This document shows, piece after piece, positions 21,964 to 32,881 of a DNA stretch of 64,000 nt (position 1 is its first letter; every line of letters begins with the position of its first letter). Position numbers and translations under genes: made by a program. Source of the DNA: Platerodrilus igneus. Taxonomy: Eukaryota > Arthropoda > Insecta > Coleoptera > Lycidae. The stretch spans positions 1,285,001-1,349,000 of the forward strand of contig JARFIW010000999.1 in NCBI GenBank assembly GCA_036346225.1, in the 5' to 3' direction. The notes beneath the pieces were generated by a model. The model was not told where the DNA came from. It did not search any database and worked only from the letters and a program-made list of their open reading frames with translations.

Positions 21964-22850
21964 AGATAAACCTATCTTGTTTGGTATCAATTAATATTAG
22001 AATTTTCTCAGCTACCTGAATCTCTAGGAATTTTTCAGATTGCATCATCCCCAAGGAGCTACCCCATTTTAAGATTTCTTACCTGTAGCGACTTTTGAGC
22101 GTTCTTATAAATTTTTTATACATGCGATACATCTTGTTAGTCTAAAATTTTACACAGAATTCAAATCTGTAAACAGATTTGAAATCGGACCATGCCCTGC
22201 AAAGTTATACCCCTTTAAAGTCCTGATCTTCTAAATTTTGCTCTTTGCTTTATAAGCAAACCTAACAAATAGTTTTCTTCGTCTATCCATTGCATCTTTC
22301 GAGATAAACCTATCTTGTTTGGTATTAATCAATATTAGAATTTTCTCAGCTACCCAAATCTCTAGGAATTTTCAGATTGCACCATCCCCAAAGGAGCTAC
22401 CTAATTTTAAGATTTCTTACCTGTAGCGACTTTTGAGCGTTCTTATAATTTTTTAGTCATGCGATACATCTTGTTAGTCTAAAATTTTACGCAGAATTTG
22501 AATCTGCAAACAGATTTGAAATCGGACCACGACCTGCAAAGTTACACATATACCCTCTGCGAGATAAATCTTTCTCCACATTTCCACCCACGAGATAAAC
22601 CTACCTTGTTTGGTATCAATCAATATTAGAATTTTCTAAGCTACCCAAATCTCTTTAAATTTTTCACATAGCACCATCCCCCCGAGAGCTACCCCCATTT
22701 TAAGATTTCTTACCTGTAGCGACTTTTGAGCGTTCTCATAAATTTTTATACATGTAGCACATCTTGTTAGTCTAGAATTTTATACACAATCCGAATCTGT
22801 AAACAGATTTAAAACAGGACTACCCTTACCATTTTACACACCCTCTAAAT
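21964..22850. repeat. Three subterminal tandem repeats (~290-340 bp)
   Basis: Units start with GATAAACCTA at 21964, 22303 and 22594. Each contains CTGTAGCGACTTTTGAGCG and an inverted motif near its end, in the form AATCTGTAAACAGATTT. The same three units occur in reverse at about 34443-35330. A partial fourth copy lies inside the element at about 25710-25800. Confidence 0.85.
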
Positions 22851-22989
22851 TATAAATTTCCTGCGGCTCATACCTAAAGAAAATCTAAAACAATTCTTAA
22901 AACTTTTATTACAAACAATTTTTACTAATACAGTTTAAATTTTGTAAACCACATTTCTAAATACATATTCACAATTTTTATTCTTAACC

Positions 22990-23768
22990 TAGAACTCATA
23001 TCGGCTTATACTTATTAATATTTATTTCTAAATAGAGCACCTTTTCCAAAGACCAACCGGACCCGCATGTTTCAAATTCCTCTGATTTTGTTCTTGTGGT
23101 TTCGCTTAAGACCTCGTACATATTTTCCAGATTACTAGAAGACGTTATAACCACATTTTTGTGTTAAAGGATTTCACATCGGTAGCCTCTTTCCCCATTT
23201 TGGTGTAAACGCCGTAGAGTTCGCAATAGACTTTTACTGCTGTATGTTGTATTCTTTTTCATTTATTAATCGAATAAATCGCTCTTTCTGCTTCCAAAGA
23301 AACTCGGACACTCCATCGTCGACACTGGCGTTCTTTATGCGATAGCTAGCCATACGGTTGTTAAACGCAGTGCTAACCATTTCTACACCATCGTCGCTAG
23401 TAGCGGTAACTGATGCATTTTATGTCTGTTGCTCCTTAAATGTGCGGCATACGTAGTTTTCCATTTCGAAATCGCATACTTTACACATAATTCGTGGTTG
23501 TTTCGTACAAGACCCTTTAACAGCTGGCGGAGCTGAACGTTTACGGCTTAATGACATGCCGTGCTGTTTTTCTTGTGTCGCTGTAAGTTGCCCATTCTCG
23601 TAAAAGCGAAATCGCAAGTCCCACAGTTTAAGTACTTTGCTGCAGACGGATGTATAAGCAACCTTGGACGATGTTGCACCACAACATTTGTTCTGATGCC
23701 GTTTGAGAGCATCCTTCTGGTAAAGTAGACGTGACACGGCTCGCATTTAAAACGTTTGCAGGTACCAT
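22990..23768 (-). pseudogene. Zinc-finger polymerase N-terminal region, left arm
   Basis: Mirror copy of the right-arm gene at 33524. The start codon is kept (23766-23768), but one base is missing soon after it and another in the first finger, so the first finger (second half DALKRHQNKCC) is out of frame. The part after the fingers, with SRKRSAPPAVKG and CKVCDFEME, is still readable. It runs outward toward the left end. See the right-arm entry for the family argument. Confidence 0.6.
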
Positions 23769-24368
23769 TTTAGTACAAAACAAAATCCGCACTATAAGAC
23801 TTGACTTGTAAGCGAACTAACTTATAACTAAAGAGTTTACTCTCGCGCACCGGCTTTATGTACCCTAAGAATGCAAACCGAAGGTTTCGAAGACACCGAA
23901 CGAAGTTGAGGATTCGGCGGGGAACTAAATGAGTCATAATCCTTGCTGCTCGTCCAATACATTTAGCGCTAATGCATGCACCTGGTTCGCTTCGTCGATG
24001 GTGGAATGCCGTTAGTAGAAACACCGGAAAACGTCTTCCATGTTATACGGATCGCGTGCATATTAAAAATCCAAAGGGTGGTAGCACACGCACACAAATT
24101 GTGTGCAAGTCGTGCTTAGAAGATGCAATGCTACTATAACCAAAAACACTTTAAACCATTACTAAGAAAATACCAACTTGTTGTCTACAGGATACTTACA
24201 ACAATTTAATTTTAAATAACTTCTACGTCATATTTTAGGAAATGGGGGCTTGAATATTTTCCAAATGAATCACCAAGCGAAAGTATATGTAACGGTATTA
24301 AATTACCCATTAATTTCCTATTTTACGACCGTGGTTAATTATAGATTGAAATTTAATTTGTGCACGTT

Positions 24369-25050
24369 CGAGCTTCTCGTAAACTAACATATTTTAGAGC
24401 AACAATGCGCTGTATAATACATGCATACCCTTCGCCGCGCTACTGCTATTCTTGTAATTGCTAGAAAAAGTCACTCTCCTTTTTACTGTTAGGAGCGATG
24501 CAAAGCACCATTTTTATACTTTCTATAGCACATCGCACACTTTTCGTCTGATAATTAAATTTTGCTTCTGTAGGCTTTTACACTTTCGCATAGCGGTCGG
24601 CCGCACGTATTGATTTCTAGAACCGGTAAGTACTCGATATCCTCCAAATAGAGAATTAGATGCTCGATGTCTGTCAACTTCCAATTCCCTCGTAAAGGTA
24701 GAAAAACTCGATCAATCATCCATTAAACTTCCACCCGCTACCGTTTTGATAATTTCCAAACATTTTCGAACGACAATGGGCTGAGAATTTTTAAACCTCC
24801 GAGGATCTTTAAGTCGTGATCAATTACACATCCGAGCTACGCGTAAACTAACATATTTTGCAGCAACTGTATAATACATGCATACCCCTTCTCTGCGCTA
24901 CTGCTATTCTTGTAGTTGCTTGGAAAAGTCAGTCGCCCTTTTACTGCTAGGGTCGCTAAAAGCACCATTCCATACTTTATTTATAAGTGTAGACATCGCC
25001 ACTTTTTGTCGGTAATTAAATTTTTGTTTATGTAGCCTTTACACTTTCGC
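24369..25050. repeat. Tandem pair of ~225-bp segments, period 463
   Basis: 24369-24600 and 24832-25050 share CGTAAACTAACATATTTT, ACTGTATAATACATGCATAC-like, GCGCTACTGCTATTCTTGTA and CCTTTTACTG segments. The first copy starts inside the left inverted repeat and runs past its inner edge, so the inverted repeat boundary cuts a duplicated unit. Confidence 0.8.
24600..24720 (-). pseudogene. Duplicate shard of the polymerase-like gene
   Basis: On the minus strand it reads LTDIEHLILYLEDIEYLPVL, related to the segment at 26150-26240, where SNSLFDGIEYLPAYV is seen. The repeat of the same coding segment 1.55 kb apart shows that parts of the polymerase-like gene were duplicated within the element. Confidence 0.45.
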
Positions 25051-25503
25051 TTATTTAAACATCTAATACAATCAATTAACCACTTTCGATTATTCTAACG
25101 GAGACAACCATACATCCCACCGCATCGTTCTTTTTGAATCCAACGATCCTATGGGCTTCACGCACTAACACCTAACGTATTTTCCTACTATTTGTTAAAC
25201 AAAAACTACCGGTATCGCCATTGTGGACGTAAACAGATGTTTGTGGATGTGTACGAGTATGTAACCATATACATTAATTAGTCTAAGCTATTTTATTTAG
25301 TCCACGAAAACTACTATTTTCTAATCCACAACTAATAATCGCCTTTATAGGTTTAACATTTCTACCATTTCCCAATGACTGGTGCTACGTACATGGAAAC
25401 TTTAATTTCTTATTAGAGAATTCTTATTCTCCGCACTGCTGCGTAGTTGCATGCCTACCCCTTTTGAGGTATATGCTCGTTATAGGTTGTAAGACCCTCG
25501 GTT
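25051..25503. other. Decayed interior sequence
   Basis: No frame. 25400-25505 resembles 26770-26875 (TTGCGTAGTTGCATG, TATAGGTTGTAAGACCCTCG in both), again a duplicated piece of the minus-strand gene. Confidence 0.5.
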
Positions 25504-25719
25504 TTACTTAACTACACTTCGTGAGACCCCTTTAATCTTTTTAATCGTATCTTTCTCGCCTACAATACAGTAGGACTTAACATTACTACCAACAAATTCT
25601 AATACTGACCCCATTAAATACGTCTTTAATTTTCCTACAACTTTTTCGACAAGTGTTATATTGTATTTATTATAGCGGGTAGTCACTCTTTTAAGATAAA
25701 TATATTTTGCTAGTATCAA
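25504..25719 (-). pseudogene. Family B polymerase-like C-terminal piece
   Basis: Minus-strand frame of 71 codons: GKLKTYLMGSVLEFVGSNVK, then SYCIV and KIKGVSRSVVK. The pattern Lys-rich helix, EFVG, K-x-Y-x-I, and KKxKGVxxxVVK is one I associate with the region downstream of the catalytic palm in protein-primed polymerases of Polintons. The stop at 25504 is followed in another frame by sequence matching the next part, so a frameshift has truncated it. The catalytic YxDTDS motif was not found anywhere in the window. Confidence 0.6.
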
Positions 25720-26038
25720 CTAATATTAAATTTTCTAGGGACCCCAAATCTGTAAACAGATTTTAAATAGCTCCACCCATACAAAGTTATGCCTTCTAAA
25801 GACTAATTTTGCCCATCTTTATTTAACTCCATCTTTAAAACCCTTTTTGCTACCAAGACATATGCTTTAGCACCATCTCCCGAAATCTAAAACCTCCGTG
25901 TCCCGAATACCACGTGGAGATAACACGTATACTCTGTCAACCAGGATAGAAGCAGGAAAGATTTGGAAGGTGGGCGAAGAACTTAAAATTATGGAATTTA
26001 AAACAATATATACAAATATAAACAACTATCTTATATCT

Positions 26039-26985
26039 TTACGCCCCATGCGTAGATTGTTGTACTATTAGGAATGATGTACCTTTTGTCATCTTCCCTC
26101 GATAAACTAATTTTATTAATAAGCTGCGTATGCAAATCGTATTCTTTACTCCGGATACATACGCAGGCAAGTACTCGATACCATCAAATAAAGAATTGGA
26201 TGCTTGGTGACTGTTAACATCCGCTTCCCTCGTGTACGCCAAAACACATCCCAGCCCTGTGCACCCTGCCCATGCGCCCCATCTCTGTGCGACTGCTATT
26301 TCGGGGTAACGTCACAGCCTTTTATAAATAAAGAACAATGTTATATACTATTATAAAATGTTTATTCTGACATTATACATAACAAATTTAAAAATATTAA
26401 TGCCAAGCATGGGGTCATTTAAACTTAATTTTAATACAAAGTTATACACAGAAGACAGTCCTTTCTTTATGTTTGTTTGGAGTGGTTTAATTTTATCTAA
26501 TTTTATTCGCAGCTTAAAATTTAAATCGATACCCAAGTCCTCTATCTCCTTTTCTAGCCAATAGTTTGATACATAAAGACCGTCTAGGTTTTCGAATTGT
26601 AAAATGTACCGAAGCTTGTCTCTATATTTAAAGTCTTTGATTCAATCGACAACCAGATCCATTCCTTCGTGTAATTCTTGCAGCTTGTGACAATCTTTTA
26701 ATCGCAGCTTTCCCACTATATCCTGCATACGTATCTTGTTAGCTTGATTGACTTCTTCTTGTCGGTATTGGAGAAATCCTTATTCTCCCACAGACTGTTG
26801 CGTAGTTGCATGTCCACCACTTTTGGGAATATATGGTTGTTATAGGTTGTAAGACCCTCGGTTTTAAATGATCCGAAAGGTTTTTTACTAGGTAAATATA
26901 CAATGTTTAGCGGAACCCCTTTGCGTGTGGTGTACGCCAAGGTTACGAAACCCGCATTCCTTAGTTCGTCTTTGTTATCTGTCAT
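26039..26985 (-). pseudogene. Second polymerase-like C-terminal segment, several frames
   Basis: 26716-26985 reads NAGFVTLAYTTRKGVPLN and KTEGLTTYNNHIFPKVVDMQ; 26039-26242 reads ADVNSHQASNSLFDGIEYLP; and in the neighbouring frame NKISLSREDDKRYII then WGVKI to a stop at about 26040. The last block (Asn-Lys-Ile, then DDKR, then a Trp-Gly end) is a pattern I associate with the extreme C-terminus of Polinton polymerases. The segments between have stops and include a third degenerate copy of the 24.4/24.8-kb repeat near 26250-26330. The 61-68-codon frames at 26351-26564 have no features. Confidence 0.45.
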
Positions 26986-27058
26986 TTTGATAAATACGTT
27001 TTAGAATAACCTTTTAAAAAGTATACGGATTTAGTACCATCCTTTTCTGCAAGAACGC

Positions 27059-27420
27059 CTACATAACTAAAGAGTCTTTCTTACTAACCGCAAATGCATA
27101 CAGCTTGTACAACCCAGATGTATCTAAGTCAGTCCATCGGTACATAAAATAATCTTTTAATTCTTCCTCATTTTCTCTAATAAGATGTTCTTTGTCTAAC
27201 ACATCTTTGTATTGATCGCGTATTGTCGCAGTGTTCTCCATGTAGTCAATTTTCGCCTTTTTGCATCCATTTCCTCTAATTCCAGTTGTCTTTTCCTTCC
27301 ACTTACAGCGTATGGTATACATAATGGGGCAATTTCCTTTAGCGTAAACGGATAGAGTTTACTACCAATATTTACGCGTTGTCGTACAACCTCTGGACGA
27401 ATGTTAGGCGTATCTATCAA
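27059..27420 (-). pseudogene. Polymerase-like ORF, charged middle segment
   Basis: Two overlapping minus frames (74 and 87 codons) join by a frameshift near 27210. The first reads PEVVRQRVNIGSKLYPFTLK then GRKRQLELEEMDAKRRK. The second contains RDQYKDVLDKEHLIRENEEE. The very charged helix lies between the N-terminal segment at 27.6-28.2 kb and the C-terminal pieces, in the same direction, so it belongs to the same broken gene. I cannot name a domain. Confidence 0.45.
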
Positions 27421-27639
27421 TCACAATTCCGAAATTACTATTTCTTTTGGAATTGTAGAATATGGTGTTGCAGATTGTGTAAAATATGTACTACCTGCTT
27501 TAATGTAGCACTTGCGTAAGATTTTATTTTATCTTGGCTTCTTCCTCTACTATCTCCAAATAATTTATAGGTAAATAGTTAAAACTAAAGCCGAAAGCAC
27601 ATACTTTATCAATTTTCCCTTTCCTCTAGTTTTCGGACA

Positions 27640-28175
27640 ACTTAATTTGCAAGCCCGTCAATTTCTTTGTATTGCCATTCCCCAATACACGTACTGTAGC
27701 AGGTTATTATAGACTAAACAACAGCTATTTTGTAGCTTGTCCGATAGCGTACTCCACATTTTGGCAAGTGATACCGAGTACATTGGCGCCTTTAGGAAGT
27801 ATAACTTACTATCTTCCAATAAGGTTAAACAATCTTTTAAGGGTTTATACACTCGTTCCGCACTGACATAGCTTCCAATTGCACAGTTGTATATTCTCGC
27901 TTCCAATCGCGTAATACCATGTTCTTTGGCCAAAGTAGACGCAAATGTTTCCCTTAAACGTACATCTGGACAACGTAAAAATCTAGTATATGATTGCCAA
28001 GTTGTTTATTAACACCAGGACTTGTTATCTGACACACAAATTTGTTGTATATCTTAATTCTTGCATTGGTTGTTAGCCATGTTAAACAATCAATCCATCA
28101 GTTTTATCGTTGTCAACTATAATATTACACTTTTCTTCGTATTCTCCCTTATAGCAAAAGTTATGCTTTGTAGTT
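27640..28175 (-). pseudogene. Polymerase-associated N-terminal domain, IYNKFVCQ type
   Basis: The minus frame reads [20 protein letters not shown], then [15 protein letters not shown], then with a slip KEHGITRLEARIYNCAIGS and SLAKMWSTLSDKLQNSCCLV. The ITRLEARIYN strand resembles the core strand of replication initiators. From memory of Polinton proteins this block sits in the large polymerase-type ORF, but I could not check that. At least one frameshift near 27950 and stops after 27650 kill it. The part after it (FSFNYLPINYLEIVEEEAK, 27560-27600) is visible in a third frame. Confidence 0.5.
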
Positions 28176-28235
28176 AAATAATTACACACCTCCATCTTGC
28201 TAAATATGCCCGCAAAATCTTGGGTTACATCCATG

Positions 28236-28517
28236 TCAAAAGATAGAAATAATCTTTTCGACTTCGTCTAATATATCTGGTAGTTCCTCCAATAAAGTTT
28301 CCAACTTAACATCTGCTAGTTCCACGTTTGTATCGAACACATATAGGATTTTGGAATTTTTATTAATGCATTCGAGTTCTTCTTTTCCGATAATTTCTTT
28401 TACTCTCTGGCCCATCTTGTTAGTGCTTTCCAGAGAAAACGGAAGCTTAGCTTTAACACCATGCCTAGCGAAACAAATCGTTGAACTTTCTTCGTAGATA
28501 GCTGTTAAATGCACCAC
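28236..28517 (-). pseudogene. Polymerase-like ORF segment, 93 codons
   Basis: The minus frame starts VHLTAIYEESSTICFARHG and ends with an acidic helix (EELPDILDEVEKIISIF). Upstream, to about 28850, the same strand gives short readable blocks in two frames, such as YVEGVKDADWWTTH. Downstream, FSKMEVCNYLTTKHNFCYKG is open in the next frame (28130-28240). Order and direction fit one long gene broken by frameshifts. No named domain. Confidence 0.45.
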
Positions 28518-28949
28518 AAATTTCTTTTTAGGATAAACATCCTTTTGTTTGCAGATGCTTGTTCGGTGTCAGAAAGGTCGCAAATTTTAACCAACATTAT
28601 ATTGTCACAAAATGGTTCTGTAATTGGTGTGTGTAGTCCACCAGTCAGCATCTTTAACGCCTTCGACATAACAAATATTACCAATATCTGTCACCAGATT
28701 ATTGTTGCACAATATAATCTGCCAACAGCCATAATCAAATCACTCATTTGTCGGTTTCACTTTATTCCCCAAAAGTTGAGACACGTTAATCACCTTGGAG
28801 ACGCTCATGTTTACCGTTCTAGCTACTATCGAATACTAAATTGAATACGAAAAATTGTTCTCTTACGTATTCTACAGAGTGAGGACGTATATTGCCGAAG
28901 ATAGTCGAATATGTTGTTATCCAACCTAAGCCGACAGGGAAGCGCATCG

Positions 28950-28969
28950 ACATATATCCGGATATATGT
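28950..28969. promoter_or_regulatory. Perfect 20-bp palindrome
   Basis: ACATATATCCGGATATATGT is its own inverse complement. It lies between the end of the readable polymerase-like region and the CATATG repeat. It could be a protein-binding site; nothing else is known. Confidence 0.7.
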
Positions 28970-29007
28970 AGGATGTTAAGTTAGGGTGAAATTGCCCCAT
29001 AGGTGAA

Positions 29008-29178
29008 ATTACCCCACATGACCACATGGCCATATGACCACATGACCATAGCACATGGCCATATGACCACATGGCCATATGACCCATGACCACATGACCA
29101 TATGACCCTACCATATGACCACATGGCCATATGACCACATGACCACATGACCATATGACCACATGACCATATGACCTA
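29008..29178. repeat. Tandem repeat of ~9-10-bp CCATATGAC / CCACATGAC units
   Basis: Alternating CCATATGA and CCACATGA/GG units for about 170 bases, themselves rich in CATATG and CCATGG-like palindromes. The frame across it (minus, 28926-29162) is a translation of the repeat and not a gene. Confidence 0.9.
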
Positions 29179-29234
29179 ATTGCTTTTAATGAGTTTTCTC
29201 ATTACAAACCCATTAGCACTAATTGCATTTTAAT

Positions 29235-29372
29235 GAGTTTTCCATTAAAAACAAGTGTGGACCTAGGTTAGATAAAGGAAAAATTAATAGGTTGGGTCGG
29301 CGCCGCGGCGCGCTAACCTATTCTTCTATAACTGTGTCATGGAACTTCATTAATGTGGTTAATGGAAAACTC
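29235..29372. repeat. Nested foldback with GC-rich centre
   Basis: Outer arms GAGTTTTCCATTAA (29235-29248) and TTAATGGAAAACTC (29359-29372) are exact inverse complements. Inner arms AATAGGTT (29286-29293) and AACCTATT (29315-29322) share the same centre at about 29304, on a GC-only core (CGGCGCCGCGGCGCGC). A second TAATGAGTTTTC copy lies at about 29195. The G-over-C skew of the next 3.6 kb starts here. Confidence 0.8.
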
Positions 29373-32300
29373 GTGCCATCATATGGTCGTATGATGTCTT
29401 GCTCAACCTGTGTATCGTCTGTATCGTGGTCCGCCTGTGTCTTACATGTGTACATGTGTCGCTGAGGTATATCCTGTGTGTCGTCATCCTCATGTGGATT
29501 GTCGGTGCGTTCGGATCGCTGTTCACTCGGACGTTCCTGTGACATGAATCGTGTTTCTGAAATCGCAGTGAACGTGCGTGAGGCGACGTAGTGCGATCAA
29601 TGGTGGCTGAATATGTGGTGTGTGGCAACTGATGGTGACAGTGCGGTGCGAGTGTAGGCTGACACCAGTTGTTATATGTATGTGCCGACCTGACTGCGAA
29701 TGATTGCACTGCAGGATGTTATCAGAAATTTGTGTGCTGATATGTAACGTGATTTCCGAGCTGCCAGTTTCTGGGCGAGATACAAGGTCGAGTTCGATAT
29801 AAAATGTCATGTGGTGAACATGATGTGAAACTTGGTTGAACGACAACGTGATCGAGTAATGTCTTTGTGTGTGACGAGGATTTTGGACGGCTGATACTAG
29901 TTGTACAACTTGACTTGTGCATGAGATATCGAAGAATGTGTATGGTTGACAATCGATAAGAACTGCGTGTTGTTGTACATGCATGCGTGTAAACAATGCA
30001 TTATGTGAATGTGATCGTAATATGGATGGCTAACTAGGAGTATCGGAATTTGCGTTAGTCGAAGAATGCAGATTAAGGGTCTGCGCAATGCGGCAATCAT
30101 TGAATGATCTGTGCGGTGAAACGAAAGTATCAGGTGTTGTAACTGAGTGAAATATGATGTCAGACATGGCAAATATCTGACTGCAAGATGTGATTATCTG
30201 GAACAACTGAAATTGTTCTGTTCGATAATGAACGATGATATCGGAAACTTCGGCTAGTGGTGTGAATACGAAAGCTTGGAAATATGTCGGCTTGAATGTT
30301 ACCTGTGTTGAATGATGAACCAGTATAAGATAAAATCTTGCGAAGTGCTAATTGATGCTTACTGTTCGAAAGATGTATCGGATGTGAAAAGTGTATGCGC
30401 GTGATGGTAATCGCAAGTATGACACTGTGTTGAGCAAAGCGTGTACCATCGCTGTGGAAAAACTGAAAGACAATGGAATGGAATGGGTGGACTTACTGCG
30501 AAATGCGACTGTGTGAACTGTGAAGAAATGTAATGATGAATTTTCGTGAATGGACATGGCAATCTGGTTCTGAGGAAAAGACTCTTTTGGCGTTCTTGAA
30601 AAATAGATGGTAAATCCGATGACGTTACTTAATAACGTGTTATCAAATGTGGAGCTGAGTATGCAATCGAAGTTGAGGTCTCTCGACGTTGATAATTGCA
30701 ACGACTTGATTCTCCAAGTGCGCCTGGGAATTAGATAGTCCGGGTACTAGATTGTAAAAATGTTTCATTTAGTAATCTGCCTCGACTCTTACATGCGATA
30801 CGGTCTAAAAATAGGAATCGTTATTAATTAACATATCGTTGGTCGAAAATGGGTCTGTAATCTTGTTGAAGATGATACAGATAGAAAGGTAAGGATTTCT
30901 AATGTTAATGATGACAAGTTGCGTGTCACTTAAATGAGATGGTTTGTGGACCTGCAATGGCATGATCAGAATAAGATGTGAGGTTGACACGATAAACTGC
31001 AAATTGTTGTTTACTGGATACATGATGATAAACGATAATCTAGCATTGTTCAGTTGGAAATCAAACGGTCGTGAAGTTATGAGATTTGCGTTTCTTACGA
31101 GGATGATGCTAGAAAGTTGCTTTGGGTACAGCTTGACGTCGATCTGGCGACGAACGAACGGTGAAACGTCGAGAAATTTATGAAAGGTGTTTAGAAGTGA
31201 AAATGATTTTATGTCTAACAGTAAATGCTTGCAAATGATACGGGACATGTTTACACTGTTTAATGTTGTTAGAGTGCTGACAATTAAATGTCTGAAATCA
31301 CGGAAATGGAATATGGGATCGTGTTAATATACTGCTGGGACATTTGGAATATTACGCATTTCAAAATATAAGAAGATTTGATTATGTGAAATGTAACAAC
31401 AAGGGATTATTAGTCTGGTAAGTGTTGGTAAGAGCATTGACTTAAGCGCACTCAATGCTGATTCGAATTGATTATATCGGATGATAGATGGAGCGTTTTC
31501 GTCATGCGGATCACACGACAATGGGCAGTGATGCATGCTATCGTTTGCAAGAAGATATAACTTGTTCCCGATCCATTCGTGGTGTGAAAGACTAGTGTGA
31601 TCTGAGTACATAAAGGTGCGGAAGTAAACTTTAGCTGTTGCGTTACATAAGTTTAGTGCGATTTTTTTGTGAAAAATGACTGAAAGTAAATGCATTAGTT
31701 GATTACCGATGGACAGGACAGAACATGGTTGTGAACTGTCAAGGTGTAAACCTTGGCAATGACTTCTTGACTGAGATTGTTCAAATCGCATTCAGGAATT
31801 CAAAACGGTGTATAACGTACGTTCAGATGCAGTGAAAGTTTGCGAACGATTTTGAGTACATTTCGAATGAAATGTATGCAATTGGAAACAACTGTTCATT
31901 AAAAGCCGGTCATTAACTGTAACAATATGTGTATCGCAAAGTGAGCATGCAACGTGGACGAGTTGAAGAATTATCATCGATAGAAGATCGATCAAGTAAA
32001 TGGACTTGGTCGATGGAGATCTGGCTGACGAAGAATGAGTCTGGTGATCGTAAATAGGACATATAGACATGCATGAATTCAGGATGAATCGTCGGTGACT
32101 GAAAAGGATGAAACGATTTAACTGGCTGCAGATAAATATATAAAGCCATAAACATGAAAAAGGACTGTATATGTGTGTTTAATGTTTAAATGACCAGTGT
32201 GTTAATTTGTAATGTAGATAGCGATTAAACTGTTTAATGTATAAGTGTTCTGTTATAAAGGCTGTGACTGGAAACTGTCTACTGAGAGACGGCATGGGTG

Positions 32301-32881
32301 GTGAAATGGCTACACGAGCGGTGAGATGTTCAGCATCAGTCTGTTGGATGTATCGGCTACTGCGTGTGATGTAAAGTTGCATAAGCTGCGAATAATGGTT
32401 TATCGAGGAAGATGAAAACATCATTCTAATTATACAATCTCGTGATAAATGAAGTGGTTGTTGTATGTATTATGTTTTAAATTCCATATTGTTCGCCGCC
32501 TTACAAATCTTGCTTCTGTCCTGTTGAAATCGTATCTCCGTGTGCGGTGATTTCTCGGAATGGTGAACTGTACGCTAAAGGTTTAGATGAGTTAAATAGA
32601 TGTACTTTAAATAACGTGGTGGATGTTAAAATCTGTTTAGGTCTAAAATTGTTGCTGGCAAATGTTAAATCGCTCTTGACATAAAATAATGTACGGACTT
32701 GTCGATAACGCAAATGGTGAGAAAATTGCAGTGGGGTCTGTAAGTTGACGTCTACTGTGAATGGCGGACGATCGATAAAGGGTCTCAGTGTATTACCGAG
32801 TCTTGACCTTGCTGCTCAAAAGGCATTGACACAGTGCGTGAATGTCGAGCAAATTTGAATAGTTTCCAATGTAACAGTCGG
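29373..32881. other. G-over-C skewed interior, no recognisable gene
   Basis: In seven 60-base lines that I counted between 29881 and 32340, G totals 118 and C 59. The plus strand is full of TGA/TAA/ATG, so the minus strand shows many open frames of 65-157 codons (for example 29523-29996, 30805-31248, 31324-31791). Their products are Ser/His/Thr/Leu/Ile-rich with no domain, they overlap in different frames, and their openness is explained by the skew. I see no Polinton integrase, ATPase, protease or capsid signature. It may be a capture of foreign or non-coding DNA by the element. Confidence 0.6.

Larger units (their letters stand above)
21718..24406 (+). repeat. Polinton left terminal inverted repeat (2.69 kb)
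   Basis: Inverse complement of 32882-35575 with high identity over its whole length; the match ends at GAGCAACAAT. The arms differ by scattered substitutions and one-base indels, for example within the zinc-finger region. It contains three subterminal tandem repeats and, running outward, the polymerase N-terminal region. Confidence 0.93.

Noticed and set aside
23770..24024. Minus-strand 84-codon frame in the left inverted repeat
   Set aside because: Upstream of the zinc-finger start; the mirrored right-arm sequence does not keep the same frame open, so it is probably leader sequence.
28509..28844. Plus-strand 111-codon frame
   Set aside because: It lies opposite readable minus-strand polymerase-like blocks and has no features of its own.
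29318..32713. A dozen minus-strand frames of 65-157 codons as possible genes
   Set aside because: They overlap in different frames, show no domain, and are explained by the scarcity of minus-strand stops caused by G-over-C skew.
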